DNA from: Flavobacteriaceae bacterium UBA7302 | GTDB taxonomy: Bacteria; Bacteroidota; Bacteroidia; Flavobacteriales; Flavobacteriaceae | Assembly: GCA_002471825.1 (NCBI GenBank) | Contig: DKQS01000006.1 | Coordinates: forward strand, 124,001-188,000 | Length of the DNA: 64,000 nt | Direction: 5' to 3' | In this document: positions 34,806-42,460 of the stretch, piece by piece | Layout of the letters: each line of letters starts with the position of its first letter | Position numbering within the stretch: position 1 is the stretch's first letter | Translations under genes and position numbers: made by a program | The notes under the pieces: model-generated | The model's database searches: none | What the model was told of the DNA's origin: nothing | The model's input: the letters and a program-made list of their open reading frames with translations, nothing else

Positions 34806-34828
34806 ACAATCATTATATCGTATAAAAA

Positions 34829-34850
34829 AAGCTCCTCAACCGAGGAGCTT
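34829..34850. terminator. Bidirectional rho-independent terminator
   Basis: 9-bp arms AAGCTCCTC/GAGGAGCTT with a 4-nt loop, an A run before and a T run after. It terminates the beta-barrel gene (+) and the FKBP-like gene (-) in their 50-bp convergent gap. Confidence 0.88.
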
Positions 34851-34855
34851 TTTTT

Positions 34856-35740
34856 TTATTGTCTTATAGCTGGATTCAAATAATCAGGTAGCGTTGGGTT
34901 GTTCGGATCACTAAAGTCGTTCGCAGGATTTCCATCACCATTCGCATCTTCATCCCTAGTCGGAACCAAATCTCCGTCGTCATCAAAATCAATGTAATTC
35001 GGAATTCCATCTCCGTCGGTATCATCGTTTCTAGGGTCTCCATCACCATCAGGATCTTCCAAATAAGAAGGAACACCATCATTATCGTGATCGGTGCCTT
35101 CAATAAAGTCGAACAATTCAATGTAGAAAATCAAGGAACGGTTGATTAACGAACCACTACCCGACCCTACATTTCGGTATGCTAATCCTGAAGGCATAAT
35201 CAATACTCCTTTACCGCCATCGGCAAAAGTAATAGGACCATTATTTCCAGAAGTGTTGTTTCCTCCTTTAAAGTTTGTAAAACCATGAGACCATCCACGA
35301 ATTACGGCATTTAGTTGGAACCAAATTGGAGAGCCTCGGAATTCAAATTCAGCCAACGAATCGGTTCTTTCAAGGCTAAATCCTTGGTATTGTACCAAAA
35401 CGGAATCCATCACCGTCGGGAATCCCTTATCAATATTCGGATTTCCTTCTCTTAATTTGTATACATACAACTTGTAATCAACTTCACTTTCGGTAACATC
35501 CATGGTAATTAAATTTGGATCTTGACTTAAAGGAGTTTGATTGGAGGTAATAGGTTTAATCGAATCGATAGTTGTGTCAAAATAATGCTTATCTAGGAAC
35601 GACATGATCGAATCATTGTCGATGAGCGCCTGACCTTCGTGATCAAAATTATCTACAGTACCAAAGGGATTGTTAGCTCCACAGGATATCAATAGTGTTG
35701 CAAAAAATAACTTTAGTGAAAATTTTAATGCCTTCTTCAT
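34856..35740 (-). CDS. FKBP-like lipoprotein with C-terminal calcium-type Asp-rich repeats
   Basis: A 294-residue lipoprotein (LLISC, Cys20). Residues about 60-210 resemble an FKBP-type peptidyl-prolyl isomerase (DSVLVQYQGF ... FQLNAVIRGWSHGF ... GVLIMPSGLAYRNVG ... LIFYIELFDF). The last 80 residues are Asp/Gly repeats (DHDNDGVPSYLEDPDGDGD, DTDGDGIPNYID, DANGDGNPANDF) like thrombospondin type 3 calcium loops. A surface or periplasmic folding factor for secreted proteins is likely; the repeats may bind calcium. The fusion is unusual enough to note. Confidence 0.8.
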   Translation of the reverse strand: MKKALKFSLKLFFATLLISCGANNPFGTVDNFDHEGQALIDNDSIMSFLDKHYFDTTIDSIKPITSNQTPLSQDPNLITMDVTESEVDYKLYVYKLREGNPNIDKGFPTVMDSVLVQYQGFSLERTDSLAEFEFRGSPIWFQLNAVIRGWSHGFTNFKGGNNTSGNNGPITFADGGKGVLIMPSGLAYRNVGSGSGSLINRSLIFYIELFDFIEGTDHDNDGVPSYLEDPDGDGDPRNDDTDGDGIPNYIDFDDDGDLVPTRDEDANGDGNPANDFSDPNNPTLPDYLNPAIRQ

Positions 35741-35753
35741 TTATTAAACTTAA

Positions 35754-35785
35754 TTTGAGGCGCAATTTACCTTTTTATATTTTTG
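35754..35785 (+). promoter_or_regulatory. Promoter of hslR-like operon
   Basis: TTTG (35754-35757), a 20-bp spacer and TATTTTTG (35778-35785): a full match to the Bacteroidota housekeeping promoter, 32 bp upstream of the ATG at 35818. One of the best promoters in the window. Confidence 0.65.
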
Positions 35786-35817
35786 TAAAAAAGTAAATCA
35801 GGATAATTTAACTTTTC

Positions 35818-36186
35818 ATGAGGATTGATAAATATTTGTGGTGTATACGGGTTTTTAAGACCAGGAATATGGCAACAGAAGCCTGTAAGAAAGGGCAAGT
35901 TAAAATAGACAATGTGATTGTCAAACCAGCTAAAGAAATCTTTGGAAATGAAGTAATATCCGTTCGAAAAAACCAAATTAATTACAAGTACAAAGTTTTG
36001 GAAGTACCAGCGAACCGAATGGGTGCGAAATTGGTAAATTTGTACAGGCAAGATATTACGCCCGAGGAAGAGTTTAGTAAAAATGAACTATTGAAGTACT
36101 CTAAAGACTATTATCGAAAACGAGGAACCGGAAGACCAACCAAAAAAGATAGAAGAGATATCGAAGACTTTACCGAAGAATTATGA
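35818..36186 (+). CDS. hslR: S4-domain RNA-binding protein (Hsp15/HslR-like)
   Basis: A 122-residue protein starting with an S4 domain (MRIDKYLWCIRVFKTRNMATEACKKGQVKID, about 1-60) and a basic tail (YYRKRGTGRPTKKDRRDIEDF). HslR (Hsp15) binds free 50S subunits that carry nascent chains after heat shock and helps recycle them. The stop overlaps the next ATG by 4 nt (ATGA), so it is coupled to the phosphoribosyltransferase gene. Confidence 0.87.
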   Translation: MRIDKYLWCIRVFKTRNMATEACKKGQVKIDNVIVKPAKEIFGNEVISVRKNQINYKYKVLEVPANRMGAKLVNLYRQDITPEEEFSKNELLKYSKDYYRKRGTGRPTKKDRRDIEDFTEEL

Positions 36187-36686
36187 CCTTAGATAAAAAC
36201 ATCATTTTAAACAACGAACAAATAGTTCGAAAAATCAGAAGAATTGCATTTCAGATTTATGAAACCAATAGCAACGAAGCAGAAGTTGTCATTGCAGGAA
36301 TCAAGGGGAATGGATATCTATTCGCTGAAAAATTGGTGAAGGAACTTCAAAAGATTTCCCCTATAAAAGTGACCATTTGTGAAGTTCAAATTGATAAGAA
36401 GAACCCACTTTCAGAGGTCACCACTTCTATCGAAACGTCGGCATACCAAGACAAATCCGTTGTTTTGGTAGATGATGTTCTCTACACAGGAACCACCTTA
36501 ATTTACGGAGTTAAGCACTTTTTACAAGTTCCATTAAAACAGTTTAAAACAGCGGTTTTGGTAGATCGAAACTTTAAAAAATACCCGGTGAAAGCCGATT
36601 TTAAGGGGATTTCCCTCTCTACTTCCATCTTGGAACATGTTGATGTGGAATTTTCCGAATCAGGCTCAAAAGCCTTTTTGGTTTAA
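36183..36686 (+). CDS. Phosphoribosyltransferase (PyrR-like)
   Basis: A 167-residue type I PRTase. The PRPP loop VVLVDDVLYTGTTL is at 93-106. The closest general resemblance is to PyrR, a uracil phosphoribosyltransferase/attenuator, but the pyrimidine operon is not nearby and this could be another PRTase. Coupled to the hslR-like gene by a 4-nt overlap; its stop shares TTAA with aroK. Confidence 0.85.
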   Translation: MTLDKNIILNNEQIVRKIRRIAFQIYETNSNEAEVVIAGIKGNGYLFAEKLVKELQKISPIKVTICEVQIDKKNPLSEVTTSIETSAYQDKSVVLVDDVLYTGTTLIYGVKHFLQVPLKQFKTAVLVDRNFKKYPVKADFKGISLSTSILEHVDVEFSESGSKAFLV

Positions 36687-37198
36687 GCGAGTACGTTTAA
36701 TATTTCGTTGACAACTTCAATGGTGGTTTTATTGTCTGTGGTAACGACCTCTTGTGATTGGTTGTAAAAATATTGTCGCTCAAATAGGTGTTTGCCAATG
36801 AATTCTGGAATATCCTCATCTGATAAATGCGCCACCAAAGGACGTTTGTGTTTTCCGGCTATAATTCTGCCAGTGATCGTCGGAATGGATGCCTTTAAAT
36901 AGATGGAAACACTATTGGAAGCATTGATTAACTCCATGTTATTTCCATAACACGGAGTGCCTCCCCCCAAGGATAATACAAAAGACTCATTTAGGTCTAA
37001 AACCTCTTTCAAATAGAAAGTTTCTTGTCTTCTAAAATAGATTTCTCCCTTTTGATCAAATATTTCCGGAATGCTCATGCCTTCTGCTTCAACGATGTAC
37101 TGGTCTAAATCAATAAATCGAATTTGAAAATGTTTGGACAATAATTTCCCAATGGTGCTTTTGCCAGAAGCCATGTAACCGATCAATATTACTTTCAT
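36683..37198 (-). CDS. aroK: Shikimate kinase
   Basis: A 171-residue kinase with Walker A GYMASGKST (7-15), the shikimate-binding Asp in FIDLDQYI (Asp32) and GGGTPC. It phosphorylates shikimate at the 3-hydroxyl in chorismate biosynthesis. Other aro genes are not in the window. It overlaps the convergent PRTase gene by 4 nt. Confidence 0.94.
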   Translation of the reverse strand: MKVILIGYMASGKSTIGKLLSKHFQIRFIDLDQYIVEAEGMSIPEIFDQKGEIYFRRQETFYLKEVLDLNESFVLSLGGGTPCYGNNMELINASNSVSIYLKASIPTITGRIIAGKHKRPLVAHLSDEDIPEFIGKHLFERQYFYNQSQEVVTTDNKTTIEVVNEILNVLA

Positions 37199-37242
37199 AA
37201 GATGGAATTGAAGCCAAATATCCTATTTTTTTATGAATTTTA

Positions 37243-37276
37243 TTTGGAATTTATTTTAACATTGGTACTATCTTTG
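37243..37276 (+). promoter_or_regulatory. Promoter of tRNA-Leu
   Basis: TTTG (37243-37246), 22-bp spacer, TATCTTTG (37269-37276), 18 nt before the mature tRNA 5' end. A strong consensus match as expected for a stable RNA. Confidence 0.65.
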
Positions 37277-37294
37277 CGATTGTAAAAACAATTT

Positions 37295-37378
37295 GCGCAC
37301 GTGGCGGAATTGGTAGACGCGCTACCTTGAGGGGGTAGTATTCGTATGAATGTGGAAGTTCGAATCTTCTCGTGCGCA
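37295..37378 (+). tRNA. tRNA-Leu (anticodon GAG)
   Basis: 84 nt. The acceptor stem GCGCACG (37295-37301) pairs with CGTGCGC (37371-37377), followed by the discriminator A. Anticodon stem CTACC/GGTAG (37322-37326 and 37334-37338) holds the loop TTGAGGG with GAG at 37329-37331, reading CUU/CUC codons. The long variable arm of a class II tRNA is present (TATTCGTATGAATGT). CCA is not encoded. Confidence 0.95.
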
Positions 37379-37404
37379 CAAAGTGTTTTTTAAAGAAATC
37401 ATTT

Positions 37405-38229
37405 ATGAGTAATACCCACAATATTTTGAGACAAGCTTCCATTGTCATCTTCCTTTTGTTTTCACTGGGTATTTATTCTCAATCAGACACTTTGCAAGTG
37501 AAATCGCTGAATGGCCAAGTAATTGATGCCATTAACAAAAAAGCGTTAAGTGCTTCGCATATTATCAATTTAAACACGGTTGCTGGTACCATTACCGATG
37601 ATAAAGGGTATTTCTCAATACCGGCAAAGGTAAATGACACCATTATGGTTTCTTATCTTGGATATTCTTCAATCAAATTGAAAATAACCAATGATTTATT
37701 GAAAGGAAACGAACTTGAAATTGCCCTCTTCGAAAAACCTGTGGAAGTGAAAGAGGTTGTGATTCGTACCACAAAATTAATCGGCGTTTTGGAAATAGAC
37801 GTGAAACAAGTACCAAAAGACCGATTTACGCGAATTCGAATCAATGGAATTCAACAGACCTATGAAATTGGAAATACTAGGGCTAAGAACTTTTCATCGC
37901 CTATAGCGGCTCTACTTCAACCCGTTGATTTTCTTTACAATCTCTTCGGAAAGAAACCCAAACAGCTAAAGAAACTTCAAAAGTTGAAGAAGGAAGATGA
38001 TCTACGGAAGATCATGGCTGGGAAATTTGACCGAGAGGTCATGATGGAATACTTAGAAATGGATCGCCAGGAACTTACCGAATTACTAGAAGATTGTAAG
38101 TACTCCGATTACTTCATTAAAAAAGCGTCCGATTTACAAATGATCGAAGCTATTTTAGATTGCTACGAAAACTACAAGGCCATCAGAAAAGGTAAGATTG
38201 AACGCAATAAATTACCTGCAAAAAATTAG
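37405..38229 (+). CDS. CarboxypepD_reg-like domain exported protein
   Basis: A 274-residue protein with an N-terminal signal segment (about 1-28, ending IYSQ), then the beta-sandwich domain seen at the start of SusC-like proteins (NGQVIDAINKKALSASHIINLNTVAGTITDDKGYFSIPAKVNDTIMVSYLGYSS, about 35-105; no catalytic role). The C-terminal half is helical and Lys-rich. It is probably a periplasmic structural protein. The ATG at 37405 starts the signal; the frame extends slightly upstream into the tRNA gene and is ignored there. Confidence 0.8.
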   Translation: MSNTHNILRQASIVIFLLFSLGIYSQSDTLQVKSLNGQVIDAINKKALSASHIINLNTVAGTITDDKGYFSIPAKVNDTIMVSYLGYSSIKLKITNDLLKGNELEIALFEKPVEVKEVVIRTTKLIGVLEIDVKQVPKDRFTRIRINGIQQTYEIGNTRAKNFSSPIAALLQPVDFLYNLFGKKPKQLKKLQKLKKEDDLRKIMAGKFDREVMMEYLEMDRQELTELLEDCKYSDYFIKKASDLQMIEAILDCYENYKAIRKGKIERNKLPAKN

Positions 38230-38294
38230 GAGCTGAATTATTACTAACTCAACTCCTAATCAACTATTAAAACTAACTAAATTAAGATTTAGAT

Positions 38295-38417
38295 TTAGAA
38301 GAACGTCGTCACATATCTTGCTTCATGTTTTCTTCTTAAATTCCACTGAAGTCTTTTTGATAGTAACACTTCGGCGTTATTGCTTTTCTTTCTGGTATTG
38401 TAAATAATGTCGTTCAT
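38295..38417 (-). CDS. Candidate 40-residue small protein
   Basis: ATG at 38417 to TAA at 38295, 40 residues, starting MNDIIYNTRKKSNNAEVLLS and ending YVTTFF. It is very basic (many Lys/Arg) with a helical middle (LSKRLQWNLRRKHEARY). Codon use (AGA, AAA, TTA/CTA) looks like the neighbours, and it is the longest minus-strand frame in an otherwise empty region. No family is recognised. It could be a short basic protein or a chance frame; no upstream SD-like or -7 element was found. Confidence 0.4.
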   Translation of the reverse strand: MNDIIYNTRKKSNNAEVLLSKRLQWNLRRKHEARYVTTFF

Positions 38418-38561
38418 GGTAACTAATATTTTGTTGTTGTTTTTTTGATGTTGTACGCATATATGACGACGTCAATTTTAAAATGTTACGACTCTAATTA
38501 TCGTTTAACAGAAAATTAAGAATTTGACATTTAGATACATTTTTCAAGATATTCCATAAAA

Positions 38562-38584
38562 AAAGCCTGGATAAACCAGGCTTT
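38562..38584 (-). terminator. Rho-independent terminator of prohibitin-like gene
   Basis: 9-bp arms AAAGCCTGG/CCAGGCTTT with a 5-nt loop and a T run on the minus strand, 22 bp past the prohibitin-like stop. Confidence 0.82.
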
Positions 38585-38605
38585 CGATATTGTTCAATAT
38601 TGGTA

Positions 38606-39436
38606 TTAATTATTACCAAGAATTAGTGGTAATCCGTCTTTTCCAGATCCAATGATTACAACCTTACTATTATTAGATTCTGATAATTTCATGGTAGCTT
38701 CAATACCTTTTTCCTGAAGAATCTTATCCGTCAAAGAAGCACTTAAGATTCGGTTAGCTGTGGCCTTACCTTCTGCATCAATTTTTTGACGCTCTGCTTC
38801 TTTTTTGGCTTTTGCCAAACGGAATTCATATTCTAAAGACTCCTGCTCTTGCTTTAACTTTGTTTCAATTGCTGTTCGAATAGTTGGTGGTAATTTTACA
38901 TCTTCTACCAATATTCTTTTTACGATTAAGTATTGGTCTTTCAAAACATTTTGAATTTCATCTAAAATCTCTTGCTCAATAACGTCACGCTTGCTTGAAT
39001 ACAATTGTTCTGGAGTATATCTACCAACCACACTTCTCGCTGCAGCATTGATAGCCGGATCTAACAATTCTCTTTCGTAGTCCTCTCCTTTTGTTTTAAT
39101 AAGCTTTCCAAGATTTGAAAATTCTGGTTCATACCATACCGTTCCACTTACCTTTACTTCCAAACCATTTACGGATAGTACATTCATTTCATCTGATAAT
39201 GACTGCTGTCTTACTTTTCGTACAATCATACGGTTCCAAGGAGCTACGATTTGGAAACCTTCTCCATAGGTTGTTTCCGTGTTAATACCACCACCGAATC
39301 GCTCAAAAACCACTCCACCTTCACCTGGCCCAATGGTTACTGTTGATTTTGAAAATAATATTAAGAGTACGGCACCTATGATGATGAACATCATACCACC
39401 TTTTGGAAAACGAATATCTACTTGATTTCTTGCCAT
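38606..39436 (-). CDS. SPFH/prohibitin-family membrane protein
   Basis: A 276-residue protein: one TM helix near the N-terminus (about 14-30), the SPFH (band 7) domain (about 35-200; VFERFGGGINTETTYGEGFQIVAPWNRMIVRKVRQQ) and a coiled region rich in Lys/Glu (about 195-250). SPFH proteins form large ring-like assemblies at membranes and often control proteases such as FtsH; no protease gene is adjacent. A full promoter lies upstream. Confidence 0.88.
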   Translation of the reverse strand: MARNQVDIRFPKGGMMFIIIGAVLLILFSKSTVTIGPGEGGVVFERFGGGINTETTYGEGFQIVAPWNRMIVRKVRQQSLSDEMNVLSVNGLEVKVSGTVWYEPEFSNLGKLIKTKGEDYERELLDPAINAAARSVVGRYTPEQLYSSKRDVIEQEILDEIQNVLKDQYLIVKRILVEDVKLPPTIRTAIETKLKQEQESLEYEFRLAKAKKEAERQKIDAEGKATANRILSASLTDKILQEKGIEATMKLSESNNSKVVIIGSGKDGLPLILGNN

Positions 39437-39461
39437 TTTATAATTTTTTGGATTTAGTACT

Positions 39462-39492
39462 CAAAGTTACGATATACAAGCAGCAATCCCAA
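39462..39492 (-). promoter_or_regulatory. Promoter of prohibitin-like gene
   Basis: On the minus strand TTG (39490-39492), 20-bp spacer, TAACTTTG (39462-39469), 25 bp before the ATG at 39436. Confidence 0.55.
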
Positions 39493-39513
39493 TTTACCAC
39501 TACAAATATTTCC

Positions 39514-41541
39514 TTAAATCTTTCCGAAGTACTTACGCGTGAACCATTCGAATGCTAGCAGCAGAACGATGAGAAAAAGCAACCATTTCCAATGGATCAA
39601 TTCTTTGGTTTCCTTTTTTGACTTTTCGACTTTAAAAAAGGATTGATTATTGGCGATAGCAGTTATTAAAGAATCGAGATCACTTTTCAAATAAATAGCT
39701 GCGTTGGTATTGGTCGCTAATTGTTGAAGTGAAGTGTAATTGGAGGACGTAAATTGTTCTTCGATGCTGTATTTAAGAATACGGAATGTTCCCTTTTTTG
39801 ATACCTTTTCATTAACCACAGTGACCTCAAAGTCGTATTCACCTTCAAAAAGGTTTTCCAATTCAATTTCATAACGATTCTTTTTTAAGGAAAAAGGCAG
39901 CACTGTTACCTTATTATCAGCCTTGTTTTTCAATTTTAGTTCTAAGGCCACACGAGGATCAAATTTGAACGTATTGTCGTAATACAGGGCAGATATTACA
40001 ATTTTGGAATTGGCTGGATAAATCGTCTCATAATTAATTTCAAGTCGATTCTTAAACTCCTTTTTAATGGTGTACTGCAAGAGCGTATTGATGAATGTGT
40101 CAAACTCTTGAAAGGAATTGCTCTTTAAAAATTCCCCTGCTCTCCACTTCCAAAGCCCTTCACCAAAAATTACTACAGATTTCTGATTGGTTTTTTGGAG
40201 GGATGCCACTAGCGGTTGATTGGTCTGAATTCCGTTGATATTTTGAAACAAGAAGGTTTGATATGGATTTTGAAAACTGAGTTTCCCGTACTTATCTTCC
40301 AAAGGAGGATATTCATCAAAGCCAATATCTTCTTGATAAAACTCTAAAAATTTAGGGTTAAAGGTCGCCCCATAACTTTCATTGGAGTTGATGGCTTGCT
40401 TTGTAAATCCCAACTCCAATCGATTGATAAAGTTCCAATTCGTATTGGTACCTGTAATCAATAGGTAATTCGCGTTTAATTCATTTAACTCTCGCATTAA
40501 ATCCCTAAAACTCGGATCAGGTTGGTATAAAATCACCAGTTTGATGTTCTTATTTTCAACATCGAAATCTTTGGGTTTTACAATGGAAACCTTTCGTTGT
40601 TTGTTCGATTCAATAGACCGTTTTAAGGCACCCATATCGGGATGCAGTCCGGAGGCCACAATGGCTATTTCCGTTTCTTCGTTGATGACCTCTATGGAAA
40701 AGCGCTTTTTGTTATTGGTAGTGTTCTTTTCGTTGGCAATGGGTGTTAGAAATGCTTCATAGAAATGCGTCCCTACTTGGGAAGATTTGATATTGGTGGT
40801 AATCAATTGCGCTTTCTCAGAAGCAGAAAAGTTTAAAGTTCTTTTAAATAGCGTCTTCCCTCCTTTTCGTAAGACCAATTGGGTTTTAGTTTCTTTGAAA
40901 CCTTCATAAGATGCAAGTATTTCAACCGGAAAACTATTGTTTAAAAAACTGTATTTATTGGTGTTGACCTGATCAATTTTTACATCACTATATTTTGTAG
41001 TATCACCAAAAACCAAAGGATATAATGGTTGTTTAAAATTGATAAATTCATAGGCATTTCCGTTGGTTTGATTTCCATCGGTCAATAAAATGGTGGCACC
41101 ATTCTTTCCTTTGGAATTCGACTTGACGGATTCTAAGGATTTATAAATATTAGTGCTTTGATTTGTAAAGTCGAGACTATCGGACAGAATCACTCCATTA
41201 CCAAAAAGATAGGTTCTGATATCGAATTTATTCTGTAAATCTGCATTTCCTTGAAGCCTTTCAACACTTTGTTTCACGTTCTTTGACTCTTTAAAGAAGT
41301 CAATGGATTTTGAATTGTCGACAACGATGTTCAATATCGGTTTTTCAACAATAGTGCTAAAAGAATTGATTTTAGGGTTGATCAACAATACAAAAAGTAG
41401 AAAGAAGCTTAAACTTCGAAGCACAAATAACAGATACATGTGTTTTGCTTGCTTTTTAAGAGGAAATAGGTACTGAAAAAAAGCAATCCCCAAACTTAGG
41501 AAAAAGACTAAAATCAATAAAAGAATCGAAGTATCTGACAA
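39514..41541 (-). CDS. Membrane protein with VWA-like domain (BatA/B-like)
   Basis: A 675-residue protein with two N-terminal TM segments (about 5-27 and 36-58), a von Willebrand factor A-like domain (NIVVDNSKSIDFFK with a DxS motif about 74-76, and ILLTDGNQTNG), a long exported beta-rich part and one C-terminal TM helix (about 650-670). Members of this Bacteroidota family are near-orthologues of BatA-like proteins with unknown task in envelope maintenance. Start codon must be TTG at 41541: a stop lies two codons upstream, and no ATG precedes the first TM helix. Function inferred only. Confidence 0.75.
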   Translation of the reverse strand: MSDTSILLLILVFFLSLGIAFFQYLFPLKKQAKHMYLLFVLRSLSFFLLFVLLINPKINSFSTIVEKPILNIVVDNSKSIDFFKESKNVKQSVERLQGNADLQNKFDIRTYLFGNGVILSDSLDFTNQSTNIYKSLESVKSNSKGKNGATILLTDGNQTNGNAYEFINFKQPLYPLVFGDTTKYSDVKIDQVNTNKYSFLNNSFPVEILASYEGFKETKTQLVLRKGGKTLFKRTLNFSASEKAQLITTNIKSSQVGTHFYEAFLTPIANEKNTTNNKKRFSIEVINEETEIAIVASGLHPDMGALKRSIESNKQRKVSIVKPKDFDVENKNIKLVILYQPDPSFRDLMRELNELNANYLLITGTNTNWNFINRLELGFTKQAINSNESYGATFNPKFLEFYQEDIGFDEYPPLEDKYGKLSFQNPYQTFLFQNINGIQTNQPLVASLQKTNQKSVVIFGEGLWKWRAGEFLKSNSFQEFDTFINTLLQYTIKKEFKNRLEINYETIYPANSKIVISALYYDNTFKFDPRVALELKLKNKADNKVTVLPFSLKKNRYEIELENLFEGEYDFEVTVVNEKVSKKGTFRILKYSIEEQFTSSNYTSLQQLATNTNAAIYLKSDLDSLITAIANNQSFFKVEKSKKETKELIHWKWLLFLIVLLLAFEWFTRKYFGKI

Positions 41542-41585
41542 GATTTAGATTTTAATGAAAGATAAGGAAACCCCTAAAAATAGAA

Positions 41586-41612
41586 AACCCATAACGATAA
41601 AAGTTATGGGTT
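41586..41612. terminator. Hairpin after fabG
   Basis: 10-bp arms AACCCATAAC/GTTATGGGTT with a 7-nt loop. The T tract on the minus strand is interrupted, so this is a moderate terminator between fabG and the VWA-like gene. Confidence 0.6.
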
Positions 41613-41634
41613 AGTTATTTTAATATGAATGTGT

Positions 41635-42381
41635 CTATGTCAACATTCCGCCATCAACGGAAAGTGTTTGACCCGTAATGTAAGAACTCATGTCTGAAGC
41701 TAAAAACACACATGCATTCGCAATATCTTCTGGTTGTCCACCACGTTTTAATGGAATGGCATCTCTCCAAGATTGAACTACCGCTTCATCCAATTGTCCC
41801 GTCATTTCCGTTTCAATAAATCCAGGAGCAATCACGTTGCTTCGAATATTTCTAGAACCAAGCTCTAAGGCCACGGATTTCGAAAACCCAACAATTCCTG
41901 CTTTTGAAGCCGCATAGTTTGACTGGCCAGCATTACCTTTTAATCCTACTACAGAACTCATATTAATAATAGATCCGTTTCTTTGTTTCATCATCGGACG
42001 AATCACGGCTTTTGTTAGGTTAAAAACCGATTTAAGGTTGACTTCAATCACTTTGTCAAAATCTTCCTCAGAAATACGCATCAAAAGATTGTCCTTGGTG
42101 ATTCCAGCATTGTTGATCAATACGTCAATCGAACCAAATTCTTTCAATACTTCTTTCGCAAGTTCTTGAGCCGCATCAAAATCAGCCGCATTGGATTGGT
42201 ATCCTTTTGCCTTTACTCCATATTCTTCCAATTCTTTTACCAAATCTTCAGCCGCTTGAACGGAAGAATTATAAGTAAAAGCTACATTGGCTCCTTGCTT
42301 AGCAAATTCAACTGCTATTCCTCTACCAATACCTCTTGTGGCACCGGTAATAATTGCATTTTTAGTTTCTAATAACTTCAT
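41635..42381 (-). CDS. fabG: 3-oxoacyl-ACP reductase FabG
   Basis: A 248-residue short-chain dehydrogenase, canonical FabG: NADP motif GATRGIG (13-19), NNAG (90-93), catalytic Ser-Tyr-Lys with YAASK at 156-160, and the C-terminal SSYITGQTLSVDGGM. It reduces 3-oxoacyl-ACP in fatty acid synthesis. It has its own promoter inside the sucD terminator region. Confidence 0.96.
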   Translation of the reverse strand: MKLLETKNAIITGATRGIGRGIAVEFAKQGANVAFTYNSSVQAAEDLVKELEEYGVKAKGYQSNAADFDAAQELAKEVLKEFGSIDVLINNAGITKDNLLMRISEEDFDKVIEVNLKSVFNLTKAVIRPMMKQRNGSIINMSSVVGLKGNAGQSNYAASKAGIVGFSKSVALELGSRNIRSNVIAPGFIETEMTGQLDEAVVQSWRDAIPLKRGGQPEDIANACVFLASDMSSYITGQTLSVDGGMLT

Positions 42382-42397
42382 TTTTAGTTGATTTTCT

Positions 42398-42427
42398 CAA
42401 ATGTACAAAAAATAAAAACTCGTACAA
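42398..42427 (-). promoter_or_regulatory. Promoter of fabG
   Basis: On the minus strand TTG (42425-42427), 19-bp spacer, TACATTTG (42398-42405), 16 bp before the ATG. The -33 TTG lies within the loop of the sucD terminator. Confidence 0.55.
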
Positions 42428-42442
42428 TTATGCACGAGTTTT
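42415..42442 (-). terminator. Rho-independent terminator of sucD
   Basis: 9-bp arms AAAACTCGT/ACGAGTTTT, 10-nt loop, and a T-rich tract on the minus strand. It overlaps the fabG promoter. Confidence 0.78.
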
Positions 42443-42460
42443 CTATCTGTTATAGTGTTT

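Larger units (their letters stand above)
38230..38605. other. 376-bp intergenic region
   Basis: Between the CarboxypepD_reg-like and prohibitin-like genes. It holds the candidate minus-strand sORF (38295-38417), 9-bp inverted repeats ACGTCGTCA (38303-38311) and TGACGACGT (38464-38472) that flank it, and the terminator at 38562-38584. Nothing else is visible. Confidence 0.6.

Noticed and set aside
34876..35121. 81-codon Met/Ile/Leu-rich ORF within the FKBP-like gene
   Set aside because: It is a frame shadow of the Asp-rich repeats.
35767..36051. Minus-strand ORF opposite the hslR-like gene
   Set aside because: It is antisense to a well-conserved S4-domain gene with a strong promoter and has no recognisable domain or signal.
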